Part shown: one piece after another, positions 9,207-17,799 of the stretch
Position numbering within the stretch: the stretch's first letter is position 1
Layout of the letters: each line of letters starts with the position of its first letter
Source: an uncultured Duncaniella sp.
GTDB taxonomy: Bacteria; Bacteroidota; Bacteroidia; Bacteroidales; Muribaculaceae
NCBI GenBank assembly: GCA_910578515.1
Contig: CAJTQR010000002.1
Coordinates: forward strand, 1-64,000
Length of the DNA: 64,000 bases
Reading direction: 5' to 3'
Notes under the pieces: model-generated
The model's input: the letters and a program-made list of their open reading frames with translations, nothing else
What the model was told of the DNA's origin: nothing
Databases searched by the model: none
Made by a program: the position numbers and the translations under genes

Positions 9207-9632
9207 TTAGAGCGCATCCTTGATGGCTGCTACCATTTCGGCATATTCAGCATCGGAGAGATATACTTTCCCGGGGTTCATCTGGAAAGTGCCACCGTAA
9301 TCCGGTCCGTCAACATACTTAGGCGCCAGATGGAAATGAAGATGCGACAGTTTGTCGCTGTAAGCGCCATAGTTGATTTTCTCGGGGTGGAACACCTTGT
9401 CCATTGCTCTTGTAACACGAGCCACGTCTGCCATGAAAGCATTGCGCTCATCGTCCGAAAGTTCATTGAGGTCATTTACATGTCCGTTGTAAGCCACCAG
9501 GCAACGTCCATGATATGTCTGTTCCTTAAAGAGAAACGCGCGTGATACGCTCAGAGGGGCGATTTCTATCATCAGATTGTGGAGAGTTTCATTGTTGGTG
9601 CAGTAAAGGCACTCCTTAGGGTCACTTTTCAT
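9207..9632 (-). CDS. HIT family nucleotide-binding hydrolase/transferase
   Basis: The 141-residue protein is a complete histidine-triad protein. The triad is LHFHLAPKY with preceding SHLHFH (about residues 110-117); the classical third histidine of HxHxH is followed by L-A rather than by a further His, as in many Fhit-like bacterial relatives. An N-terminal CLYC pair may bind zinc. HIT enzymes hydrolyse or transfer nucleoside monophosphates from dinucleotides or AMP-lysine/AMP-NH2 compounds; the substrate here is unknown. It is the first gene of a two-gene unit with the TPR/AraC regulator, with a promoter about 120 bases upstream inside a 36-bp repeat. Confidence 0.85.
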   Translation of the reverse strand: MKSDPKECLYCTNNETLHNLMIEIAPLSVSRAFLFKEQTYHGRCLVAYNGHVNDLNELSDDERNAFMADVARVTRAMDKVFHPEKINYGAYSDKLSHLHFHLAPKYVDGPDYGGTFQMNPGKVYLSDAEYAEMVAAIKDAL

Positions 9633-9746
9633 AACATTATTGATTTAAGTAATTTGTAATTCAGTGAGTCATTCTGCTCCATCCGTACCGATAGGATTCC
9701 CAAGAATGGAGTCAAACGTTGATATAATGAGGTGAAATATCAGTTT

Positions 9747-9782
9747 AAGGTACAAATTTAGGGATTATAATCCGTAATGAGG
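9747..9782 (-). repeat. 36-bp promoter repeat, copy 1, with palindromic operator candidate
   Basis: This segment matches 15181-15216 at 35 of 36 positions. On the minus strand it contains the -7 box TAAATTTG (9753-9760). One base upstream of the box is the perfect 12-bp palindrome GGATTATAATCC (9762-9773), placed in the promoter spacer where a repressor or activator dimer could sit. It precedes the HIT gene, with a predicted start near 9746 and a leader of about 115 bases. The rest of 9633-9795 shows nothing else I can support. Confidence 0.75.
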
Positions 9783-9795
9783 AGATATATGGGGC

Positions 9796-9859
9796 AAAAA
9801 AATAGCGGTCCCATGGTAATTTATTACGCATGCTCTGCGTGTGGATTACCATGGAACCG
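9796..9859 (-). terminator. Intrinsic terminator of the beta-galactosidase gene
   Basis: Outer arms 9806-9820 and 9845-9859 pair (CGGT, CCATGGTAAT with one bulge each side). An inner perfect ACGCA/TGCGT hairpin sits at the tip. On the minus strand the stem is followed by CTATTTTTTTGC. It is 60 bases past the stop of the gene ending at 9919. Confidence 0.85.
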
Positions 9860-9918
9860 TTTATACAACCTATATCTACGTATTATATATATTGGAGACT
9901 ATGTGTACTGACGTTTGT

Positions 9919-12900
9919 TTATTGGTCGTAGGAATGGAAGTACGGAGCATTTACCGGTACATTTTTGGTCGATTCACCGAAAAGTTCTCTCATTTTGGGT
10001 GACCATTCACCGGTGACAGGCATGATTGAGAACTTGCCTTTCAGATTGATATCCTGGAGCAAAGTTATGCCTTCCGGCCATGTATGTTTGTTGAATGCTG
10101 AGGTCTGCCATGCATTGTGGCTGATAAGTATTCCTTCTTCGTATCTCTCAAACGATACATTCGCATCGTCAGTGAGAAGTACAAAGCCGTTGCCCTCATT
10201 GTCCGAAACCACAGCTGCGTTCACATGCATTCGGTTGCCCGGGAAATAGATATCGTCAGAGTGCATCTGCCATACACCATATTCGCTGAGGCGGTCCTTG
10301 GACGGATAAGATGCGTATGGACCATTGCCAAGCCATCTTACCACATCCATCCCTGCAGGGAGAAGAAGTCCGTAGCCGGCTTCGACGCTTGCCCCTTCGC
10401 CTATGGCGTTAAGGTCATATTCCACATCAATCCAACCGTTAGAAGTGAAGGTCAGCTTCACGGTGCCCTCTGTGCGGCGTACTACGGTGGAGCTGTCGGT
10501 TACTACAGTATCGCTGGCGAATACACCTGAAAGTTCCATCTCATTCTTGCTTAATTTCTTGATATCGAGATTTGAGGCTTTCATCCAGAGCTTGTCCCAG
10601 AAAGGATACTTTTTCACACGACGACTGCCGCGGGTTATCTTGTCGGTCATTGTGATTTTACGACCTACTTTCGAAATCAGACCATCCGATATTATTTCCT
10701 TACCGTTACTATTGGTGAGGCGCATACCATTATCGGGGGTGATATCAAGATTGTAGCTATCGGTTACCACGCTGTTTTTGCCTGTCTTGATTTTTGAGGT
10801 TGTGTTTCCTGCAAGAGCATCCTTTAGTGATACAGATGTGGGCTTGGCGAGGCGTATGGACTTTTCGTAGAACTGGTTACCATTCTTATCGGTGAAATCA
10901 AGTTCCATCCAGTAATCGGCATAGCCTTCGGGTATATTGACCGGGATGTTGACTATGGTTGTGGTATGGGGTGCACCTGTGGGTGAGAAAGTTCCGTTTG
11001 CGACAACTTTGCCGTCAGCCAGACAACGCCATTTGCCGCTGACGCTGTTGAGGTTGGTGAAGTCGTAACGGTTTATCATCTTGACTCCGATATTGTTGAC
11101 CCCGGAAGTTACATTAATAGTGGTGTCAGGGACGATTACGTAGGAATACACCTTGCGTGCTTGCCAATAGTTGGTCTTTGGGAAACGGTCGGCATACATC
11201 AGACCGTCGGTACCGTCGCATCCGTTGGTGTCATAGATAGTATCCTTGGCGGTCCAGACGAAATCGGTGTAGTCCCATTTCGACTTCATTGGCTTAGTTT
11301 TGGTAGCGATACCCTGGTCAAATAGTTCCCATACGCTTCCGCCTGCCACCTTGGGCTTTGACCACATTATTTCATAAAGACGTTGCATCTGTCCGAAGTC
11401 GGTTCCTAAGGCATGGGCATATTCAGTTACTACCATCGGTTGCTCGAATTTCTCGCTCCATTCCTCCATTTGCTCATAGGTGGGATAGTGGGGAGAAAGT
11501 GCCGGGAGTGAGTCGGGCATATTCTCAGCCATTCTTAAAAAGTCCTTGGGTCCCTGGGGGAAGGAATAGGGGCGGGTAGGGTCAATTCGATACACATGTT
11601 TGCCTGTTTCGAGTCCGATAGGTGTGGCGGGATTTTCGTTGCCTACGCTCCACATTATTACCGAAGGATGGTTCTTGTCACGCACGAGTGTAAGGTCGGC
11701 TCTCAAAAGCAGTTCCGGCAGATATGATTCATCCTCCAGGAGAGGTTCGCCGAATCCGTAAGGCACTTCGTCCATCACATACATACCTATTGAGTCGCAT
11801 AGCTCGAGCAAGCGTTCATTTGGGGGATAATGGGAGGTGCGGATGAAGTTCATGTTGGCATCGCGCATGAGTTTGAGGTCATTTTTCATCTCCTCCTCTG
11901 TAATTGAACGTCCATGGATGGGTGACATGTCATGATGTGTGGCACCATGGAGTTTTATGGGAGTACCGTTGAGTTTCAGTACACCGTTTTCGGTTGTGAT
12001 TTCCCTGATACCTATGCGCTCTGTGCGAGTTTGAAGAATGCCGTTGACATCCGAGAGGATTATTGTGAGATTGTAGAGATTGGGAGTTTCTGCGTTCCAG
12101 AGATTAGGGTTCGACACATTTATCTTATTGGTAAAGTCGTTGTTACCAGGTGTAAGGGAGAGTGTGGAGTTGAATGTCCCGGCAGTCCGTCCCTGTGAGT
12201 CGGTCAGTGTGCCGGTTATGTTGGCGTTACGCTTTGACTCGGCTATAAGCGATAGGTTCACATCTATTTCTGCATCATTTCCGACAAGATGGCTCTTTAC
12301 CTCTACATCGCGGATGTGGGTTTTCGGGAGTGCGAACAGTGTCACATTACGATGGATACCGTTGAGAGCCCAGTCGTCATTGATGTCAAATAGATACGTG
12401 CGAGGCTGAGTGTTGGCTTGTACAGATATTCGGTTGGTGGCTCCGGGAGTCACATATTGTGTTATATCGAAGGTCTTGCGGTTGAATGCGCTATTGTAGT
12501 ATCCGGCTTTTTTGCCGTTAACATACACTGCGCAGTCATTGCTTACACCATCAAATGTGATGTATATGTTTTCTCCTTTCCAAGAGGCAGGTATGTCAAT
12601 GGTACGGGAATATAGACCGGTACCCTTTTTCACTTTTTTACCATATTTCTTTCCGGTAGAGAAACCTTGCAGTTCCCAGTTGGACGGAACCTTGATTGAT
12701 TTCCAGCCATCGAGAGGGAAATTCTCATTATAGAAATTTTCGTCGTTACCTGTAAGCTCTCCTTCTACATATTTGAACTTCCATGTGCCGTTGAGTGATA
12801 GGCGGGGCGCCTCACCTTCGCGCGGTAACATCTGTTCGGTGTTGTAAAGTGACTCGTATGCGTGGATACTTCCCGTATTGATTAGGATGCCGAGCAACAG

Positions 12901-12945
12901 CGCTCCGAGTCGGCGGCTTTTCCGTTTGTTGAAATGTATTTGCAT
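9919..12945 (-). CDS. Secreted GH2 beta-galactosidase (LacZ-like, long form)
   Basis: The 1008-residue protein has an N-terminal signal peptide (basic MQIHFNKRKSRR, hydrophobic LGALLLGILINTG, cut near residue 29). Then come a GH2 sugar-binding jelly roll (about 35-205), an Ig-like domain (210-315), the TIM barrel (320-610), and C-terminal beta domains of the LacZ type (DUF4981 and Bgal small chain). The acid/base is E437 in SVGNEN and the nucleophile E508 in VVTEYAHALG. It should cleave terminal beta-galactosides (or related beta-linked sugars) in the periplasm. No lipobox is seen. It lies downstream of a SusR-like regulator on the same strand, with its own promoter, which suggests regulated glycan use. 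No SusC/SusD pair is present. Confidence 0.93.
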   Translation of the reverse strand: MQIHFNKRKSRRLGALLLGILINTGSIHAYESLYNTEQMLPREGEAPRLSLNGTWKFKYVEGELTGNDENFYNENFPLDGWKSIKVPSNWELQGFSTGKKYGKKVKKGTGLYSRTIDIPASWKGENIYITFDGVSNDCAVYVNGKKAGYYNSAFNRKTFDITQYVTPGATNRISVQANTQPRTYLFDINDDWALNGIHRNVTLFALPKTHIRDVEVKSHLVGNDAEIDVNLSLIAESKRNANITGTLTDSQGRTAGTFNSTLSLTPGNNDFTNKINVSNPNLWNAETPNLYNLTIILSDVNGILQTRTERIGIREITTENGVLKLNGTPIKLHGATHHDMSPIHGRSITEEEMKNDLKLMRDANMNFIRTSHYPPNERLLELCDSIGMYVMDEVPYGFGEPLLEDESYLPELLLRADLTLVRDKNHPSVIMWSVGNENPATPIGLETGKHVYRIDPTRPYSFPQGPKDFLRMAENMPDSLPALSPHYPTYEQMEEWSEKFEQPMVVTEYAHALGTDFGQMQRLYEIMWSKPKVAGGSVWELFDQGIATKTKPMKSKWDYTDFVWTAKDTIYDTNGCDGTDGLMYADRFPKTNYWQARKVYSYVIVPDTTINVTSGVNNIGVKMINRYDFTNLNSVSGKWRCLADGKVVANGTFSPTGAPHTTTIVNIPVNIPEGYADYWMELDFTDKNGNQFYEKSIRLAKPTSVSLKDALAGNTTSKIKTGKNSVVTDSYNLDITPDNGMRLTNSNGKEIISDGLISKVGRKITMTDKITRGSRRVKKYPFWDKLWMKASNLDIKKLSKNEMELSGVFASDTVVTDSSTVVRRTEGTVKLTFTSNGWIDVEYDLNAIGEGASVEAGYGLLLPAGMDVVRWLGNGPYASYPSKDRLSEYGVWQMHSDDIYFPGNRMHVNAAVVSDNEGNGFVLLTDDANVSFERYEEGILISHNAWQTSAFNKHTWPEGITLLQDINLKGKFSIMPVTGEWSPKMRELFGESTKNVPVNAPYFHSYDQ

Positions 12946-12978
12946 GATGGTATGATTGGTTGGTAAGTTTCACTGCCG

Positions 12979-12986
12979 CAAAGTTA
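12979..12986 (-). promoter_or_regulatory. Promoter -7 box (TAACTTTG) for the GH2 gene
   Basis: TAACTTTG on the minus strand lies 34-41 bases before the ATG at 12945. No clear TTTG is seen at -33, which would fit a promoter that needs an activator such as the adjacent AraC-type protein (inference). Confidence 0.55.
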
Positions 12987-13102
12987 CTGACCTATTGTAA
13001 TACCATGCATGTAGAATGGTTGTGTATTTGTGATAATACTGTTGCTGTACTGGCTGTTATAATCATTTTGCAACGATTTATGCACCATGCTGCAACATTT
13101 GT

Positions 13103-15145
13103 TCACTCCGATTTTTCGCTATAAAGGTTGGGAGGTGTGCCGTAAGTATCCTTGAAAACTTTTGAGAAGTAGCGCGGATTGCTGAAGCCTACCATCTCGG
13201 CTACAGTAGCCACGGGATATTTTCCCTCGGTGAGCAGTCGTGCCGCTACTTTCATGCGTCTCGTCTTGATATAGGTTGACGGTGATGCTCCGGTGAGTGC
13301 CTGCATCCTGCGGTAGAGCACAGTTCGGTCCATAGCCATCAGTTCACTCAGCCTCTGAACAGTCAGGTTCTCGTCGCGCAGATTCTCATCGACGATGTTG
13401 CGGATACGCGACAGAAACTGCTCGTCCACTGATATAATTTTCTCCTCCCCGCTTGCCAATAACGCTTCGAGCCGTTTTGACTTTCCGTCAGCGCCGGATG
13501 GGCGGATTGGTCTGCCCTTCCTGTCGGACAGTTCAAGGAGTATTATTCCTAACAGAGCCAATGAGAGGATGAGCCACTGTATTATAAAACTGTTATCTCC
13601 TTCTTGGATGGTCTGCGCCTCCTCGGTCATTGTCAATGAAGTGCCGATGCTTCCATTTTTGATTTTGTCGGGAGAAAATGAGTAGGTGCCACCGGGAAAT
13701 CCCACATGGATTATGCCACAGGAATCCATCAGAATCTCTCCCGGAAGAAATTCTTTGCCGTCAAGGTCTATCCCATCAAGTTTGCCATAGATGGTGAGTC
13801 GTTGTTGCCCCATGTCAGATGACGTGGAAAGACACCCGATTCTCGTGGTGAAGATAAGCCAGAGGTCTCCATCCATATCGATGACGAGCGACTGGATATT
13901 GTCGCCTGAATGGGTCAGACGGTCGGTCAGCCTTTTTCGTATTACTGTGTCTCTGTCCACTACAAGCAGTCCATGCCGTGTGCCTACATATATGGAGGAA
14001 TCGTTAAGTTCCAATGCGCAATTAGTGATTCCGGGAGCTGCCGCCATGGCTATCTCTCTGATTTCCGGTGAGGAGAACACCGTCTGTTTGCCAAAGTTGA
14101 ATCTCTGAGGTGAGCTGGTGAAATATCCCTCCCGCTCCGGATTGTGGTAGAACAGCCCGTTTTCTACAGCCCCAATCCATAATCCGCCTTTTGAGTCAAT
14201 AAGAAGTGATGAGAGCTGTCCGGATGAGAGGTCGGTTTGCTTAGGTTCAAGATACTCAACCTCCGGTTTCTGCGCCAGGGGCGTGATGTGTGCCAGCCTG
14301 TCACCGGCGGCATATACAGAGCCATCCGTTGGCGATACTGCAAGGGCGTTGATATGAAATGGCACGGATATGCTTCTTTCCCAGTTGTGACGTTTAAGGT
14401 TAAAAATGCTGATGGTCCCTTTGCTGATGCCATTGTAATCGTGGGCTATGTAAAGGGAGTCGCCTCGTAGTGCCACCGATATATTTTTAGTAAGACTGTC
14501 GGCTTGGGCAGGAGAGAAAGCTGCACCACCATATTGGAGTTCGCCTGATTCGATGTCGATTACATCTATATATCCTTGCCGGTAGCAGAATATAGCGGAG
14601 GAATCGGTTGCTACTAACTGCTCGAGTACCCTTTTGCCACCGGGAAGTTTGCCTATCCGTTTGTTTTTTCCGTCATTTCCGAGGAAAATGTCGCCGGCTA
14701 AGGTAATAACCCATGTGCGATGTGAGGAGTCTATGAAAAAATTGGACCACTCTTCTGATTCCAGTCCTTTTCCGAGAGCTTTCAGCGGGTCCGGAAGAGA
14801 CTTGCCTGTGAGGATGTTGAATCCATATAGGTTGCCACCTTTCTTAATCCATAACAGATTCTTTCCATCGCTGTAGAGCGCCACACCGCCATCATAGCCT
14901 GGAAGATGGATGCCTGAATTTAAATCGGGGGTATAACTGTTGAAGGTGATTCCGTCGGTCACTGTGACGCTACCGGCGGTGAGGATACCGGTCCGTCCCG
15001 GCGAGATTTCGCAAAGTCCACGTATACGGCTTTCAATCAGACCGTCGCGCATATCAATCCCTATCACCGGAATATCACGGGCGGTGATAGTTGTAGCCAC
15101 TGATAGCAGAAGAATCAGTATTATGAAAAATATGCGTCGTGTCAC
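13103..15145 (-). CDS. SusR-like membrane regulator: beta-propeller sensor, TM helix, AraC domain
   Basis: The 680-residue protein starts at GTG; no in-frame ATG lies close upstream. It has a signal/anchor helix (about residues 3-20), then a periplasmic region of propeller-type blades with recurring G-L-W-I and D-G-L patterns (for example SKGGLWIGAVENGLFY and GDLWLIFTTRIGCL). One transmembrane helix follows (about 520-540, IIQWLILSLALLGIILLEL), and a cytoplasmic AraC domain closes the protein (about 575-675, with LSELMAMDRTVLYRRMQALT and VAEMVGFSNPRYFSKVFKD). Unlike hybrid two-component sensors it has no kinase or receiver, so it resembles SusR. It likely senses a sugar in the periplasm and activates the adjacent GH2 gene (inference). 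Confidence 0.87.
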   Translation of the reverse strand: MTRRIFFIILILLLSVATTITARDIPVIGIDMRDGLIESRIRGLCEISPGRTGILTAGSVTVTDGITFNSYTPDLNSGIHLPGYDGGVALYSDGKNLLWIKKGGNLYGFNILTGKSLPDPLKALGKGLESEEWSNFFIDSSHRTWVITLAGDIFLGNDGKNKRIGKLPGGKRVLEQLVATDSSAIFCYRQGYIDVIDIESGELQYGGAAFSPAQADSLTKNISVALRGDSLYIAHDYNGISKGTISIFNLKRHNWERSISVPFHINALAVSPTDGSVYAAGDRLAHITPLAQKPEVEYLEPKQTDLSSGQLSSLLIDSKGGLWIGAVENGLFYHNPEREGYFTSSPQRFNFGKQTVFSSPEIREIAMAAAPGITNCALELNDSSIYVGTRHGLLVVDRDTVIRKRLTDRLTHSGDNIQSLVIDMDGDLWLIFTTRIGCLSTSSDMGQQRLTIYGKLDGIDLDGKEFLPGEILMDSCGIIHVGFPGGTYSFSPDKIKNGSIGTSLTMTEEAQTIQEGDNSFIIQWLILSLALLGIILLELSDRKGRPIRPSGADGKSKRLEALLASGEEKIISVDEQFLSRIRNIVDENLRDENLTVQRLSELMAMDRTVLYRRMQALTGASPSTYIKTRRMKVAARLLTEGKYPVATVAEMVGFSNPRYFSKVFKDTYGTPPNLYSEKSE

Positions 15146-15180
15146 AATGGATGAAAATGTAAGACTTTTCGGGGATGTTT

Positions 15181-15216
15181 AAGGTGCAAATTTAGGGATT
15201 ATAATCCGTAATGAGG
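15181..15216 (-). repeat. 36-bp promoter repeat, copy 2
   Basis: This is the second copy of the element at 9747-9782 (one difference, at 15186). It carries the -7 box TAAATTTG on the minus strand (15187-15194) and the GGATTATAATCC palindrome (15196-15207). The predicted start near 15180 leaves a leader of about 35 bases before the SusR-like GTG. Confidence 0.75.
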
Positions 15217-15265
15217 GTTAATAAGTTTAAAAATTGGAGTTTCATCATAATTTATACTCCTATAC

Positions 15266-15296
15266 TTTGTCGTGACAGAATAAGTTGATACCTTTG
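15266..15296 (+). promoter_or_regulatory. panB promoter (TTTG-N19-TACCTTTG)
   Basis: A TTTG at 15266-15269, a 19-base spacer and TACCTTTG at 15289-15296 match both halves of the Bacteroidetes promoter exactly. The start would be near 15302, giving a leader of about 45 bases. This is the cleanest promoter in the window and it rules out the upstream TTG (15285) as a translation start. Confidence 0.8.
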
Positions 15297-15347
15297 CCCG
15301 TCGATTTACACCGACGGAATGGTTTAATTAAATTATTATTTAAGACT

Positions 15348-16169
15348 ATGTCAACATATACAGTTGAGGACCCCAGAAAGGTCACTACCCGCCGTCTTGC
15401 CGAAATGAAGGCAAAGGGCGAAAAGATAGCGATGCTAACAGCCTATGACTATTCAATGGCTAAACTCATTGACCAGGCAGGTATGGATGTGATTCTTGTG
15501 GGCGACTCCGCATCAAATGTAATGGCGGGAAATGACACTACCCTCCCCATGACTCTTGACCAGATGATTTATCATGCCAAGAGTGTGATGAAGGGTGTGA
15601 AGCGCGCCCTCGTGGTGTGCGATATGCCTTTCGGTACTTATCAGGGTAATTCATTGGAAGCTCTCGCATCGGCTGTGCGCATCATGAAGGAGAGCCATGC
15701 CGAGGCCGTGAAGATTGAGGGCGGTGCCGAGATTCTGGAGTCAATCCAGCGCATTCTTTCTGCCGGTATCCCTGTGATGGGTCATCTTGGGCTCACTCCA
15801 CAGTCAATCAACAAGTTCGGTACCTATAATGTGCGTGCCCGCGAGGAAGCTGAGGCAAACAAGCTGATTGAGGATGCCAAACTCCTGGAGGAAGCTGGAT
15901 GTTTTGCTATTGTACTTGAAAAAATTCCCGCAGAGCTTGCCACTCGTGTAGCGCAGGAACTTACTATACCTATCATTGGTATTGGTGCCGGTGGCGGTTG
16001 TGACGGTCAGGTGCTTGTGATGCACGATATGCTTGGTATCAACCAGGGTTTCTCACCACGTTTCCTCCGCCGCTATGCCGACCTTGGCAATGCGATTACT
16101 GATGCTGTAGGCTCGTATATCACAGATGTGAAGAGCTCTGACTTCCCCAACGAGAAGGAGCAGTACTAA
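15348..16169 (+). CDS. panB: 3-methyl-2-oxobutanoate hydroxymethyltransferase
   Basis: The enzyme transfers a hydroxymethyl group from methylene-tetrahydrofolate to ketoisovalerate, the first committed step to pantothenate and coenzyme A, in the cytoplasm. The 273-residue protein has the family length. Motifs include MLTAYDYSMAKLIDQAGMD, the metal-binding VGDSASNVMAG, GHLGLTPQSIN and IPIIGIGAG. The ATG at 15348 is preferred because the frame upstream only offers TTG within the promoter. It is a single-gene unit, divergent from the SusR-like regulator and convergent with ftsZ. Confidence 0.98.
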   Translation: MSTYTVEDPRKVTTRRLAEMKAKGEKIAMLTAYDYSMAKLIDQAGMDVILVGDSASNVMAGNDTTLPMTLDQMIYHAKSVMKGVKRALVVCDMPFGTYQGNSLEALASAVRIMKESHAEAVKIEGGAEILESIQRILSAGIPVMGHLGLTPQSINKFGTYNVRAREEAEANKLIEDAKLLEEAGCFAIVLEKIPAELATRVAQELTIPIIGIGAGGGCDGQVLVMHDMLGINQGFSPRFLRRYADLGNAITDAVGSYITDVKSSDFPNEKEQY

Positions 16170-16227
16170 TTGTAGGATACTTCCTGCTTGCAGGAGTCTT
16201 TCCACCCTAAGGTGGCAAAAATATAAT

Positions 16228-16275
16228 CAGACCCGCCAGGTCATATCGGAATTTCCGGTTTGCCTGGCGGGTCTG
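16228..16275 (-). terminator. Hairpin between panB and ftsZ, likely dcw terminator
   Basis: Thirteen perfect base pairs (16228-16240 with 16263-16275, CAGACCCGCCAGG) enclose a 22-base loop with its own CCGGAA/TTCCGG pairing. On the minus strand the stem is followed by ATTATATTTTTGCC, a fair U tail, so it should end the ftsZ transcript. Read on plus it has no U run and may only partly serve panB. Two small hairpins closer to panB (TCCTGC/GCAGGA near 16185-16198; CCACC/GGTGG 16202-16215) may help there. Confidence 0.7.
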
Positions 16276-16331
16276 CTGTATATGTGTCCGGGCTGACTCA
16301 TTGTTCACCCGCACTGTATTTTGTCAATCTC

Positions 16332-17762
16332 TTATCCAAAGATGAATGTCTGTGACGATGAGGTTGATGTGGCTGATTCGGTGGTTACACCCATAGCTCC
16401 GTTGCGCACCTGCTCCACTATTTTGCGGTCACGTTTGTAAGTGGGATGCTTTTCAAGAATGTCGCAGATAGAGTCGTCATCAAGTTGGTTAGGACCGAGG
16501 ATTATGGTGGAGGGACGGTCCTTTCCTCCTGCGAGGTCAATGAGCTTGGAGGCGCCATACTCTGCAGCGATACGTTCCACTGATACTTCCTGCTCCTTTG
16601 GCTTTGCCGGTGTAGCTTTTGGCTGTTCGGGTTTGGTCTGAGCTGTGGCTGAGGCGGTAGGTTCGGAACCCTTGCCGGTGCGGTTGGATGCGCCGCCGAA
16701 GCTGAAGTTGCCTCTTCCGTGTGAAGTGCTCATGATTTCCTCCTCTTCATCGCGGAGTGTCACGTCGAAACCAGCGGCGAGTATGGTCATCTTCACGCGG
16801 TTTCCGAGGGTTTCGTCGAATCCGATACCCCAGATTACATCCACTTCGGTGTTGATGGAGCTGATGAAGTCGTTGATTTCATGAGTCTCGCTCATGCGGA
16901 ACTCATCCTCGGCATTGGGGTCGAAGTAGAGGTAGAAGAGCAGCTTCTTCGAGCCGAGTATATCGCGGTTTTTGAGGAGCGGTGATTTCAACGCGTCCTG
17001 GATGGCTTCGGTGACACGATTCTCACCTTCTCCGAAACCTGAGGATATGATGGCGGCACCACCGTTGCGCAGTGTAGTGTCAACATCGTTGAAGTCGAGG
17101 TTGATGTGTCCCTTGCCGGTGATGATATCGGAGATTGAACGTGCGGCAATCGAAAGTGTGTCGTCAGCCTTGCCGAATGCGTTGAGGAAGCTGAGGTCAC
17201 CGTATATTTCTGTAAGGCGCTCGTTGTTGATTACAAGGAGGGCATCGACATACTTTGCCATCTCGTCGGCACCGGCGATTGCCTTCTTGATTTTCTTCTG
17301 ACCTTCAAATAGGAACGGGATGGTGACGATACCGATGGTGAGAAGACCGCGTTCCTTGGCGATACGCGCCACCACAGGGGCAGCACCTGTACCTGTGCCA
17401 CCGCCCATACCGGCAGTGATAAACACCATTTTGGTGTCGTCGTCAAACAGCGCTGCAATCTCGTCGGCGCTCTGTTCGGCAAAGTCATGTGCCTTTTCGG
17501 GTACGTTGCCTGCACCGAGACCGTCGCCTATCTCAAGGATGTTGGGCACTACCGAGTGGAGCAATGCCTGGCGGTCGGTGTTGATGTTGACAAACGATAC
17601 ATTGTTGATGCCCTCACGGTACATGTGATTTACCGCATTGTTACCACCGCCGCCGACACCTATGGCTTTGATGATGATTTTCTCATCGCTCCCTTCGGGG
17701 GCTTTATTGAAAGCTGAAGTGTCGTCGATGTTCTGGCTGTAAGCTTTGTTGAGTTCGTCCAT
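16332..17762 (-). CDS. ftsZ: Cell division protein FtsZ
   Basis: The tubulin-like GTPase forms the division ring. The 476-residue protein shows the nucleotide site GVGGGGNNAVNHM (about residues 35-47), the tubulin signature GGGTGTGAAPV, and the T7 loop region NLDFNDVDTTL. A low-complexity linker (about 345-405, rich in T, A, P, K) follows. Near the C-terminus KHPTYKRD resembles the conserved Bacteroidetes tail peptide that binds FtsA, but it is followed by about 30 more residues ending in FIFG. It is the last gene of the dcw cluster, 37 bases after ftsA. Confidence 0.98.
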   Translation of the reverse strand: MDELNKAYSQNIDDTSAFNKAPEGSDEKIIIKAIGVGGGGNNAVNHMYREGINNVSFVNINTDRQALLHSVVPNILEIGDGLGAGNVPEKAHDFAEQSADEIAALFDDDTKMVFITAGMGGGTGTGAAPVVARIAKERGLLTIGIVTIPFLFEGQKKIKKAIAGADEMAKYVDALLVINNERLTEIYGDLSFLNAFGKADDTLSIAARSISDIITGKGHINLDFNDVDTTLRNGGAAIISSGFGEGENRVTEAIQDALKSPLLKNRDILGSKKLLFYLYFDPNAEDEFRMSETHEINDFISSINTEVDVIWGIGFDETLGNRVKMTILAAGFDVTLRDEEEEIMSTSHGRGNFSFGGASNRTGKGSEPTASATAQTKPEQPKATPAKPKEQEVSVERIAAEYGASKLIDLAGGKDRPSTIILGPNQLDDDSICDILEKHPTYKRDRKIVEQVRNGAMGVTTESATSTSSSQTFIFG

Positions 17763-17799
17763 TATTGTCAGTGTGTTCTATTCGTTTGTTACATTTTTA

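Noticed and set aside
15285..15347. Upstream TTG start for panB
   Set aside because: The TTG overlaps the -7 box of the panB promoter, so it would not be in the mRNA; the ATG at 15348 gives the family N-terminus.
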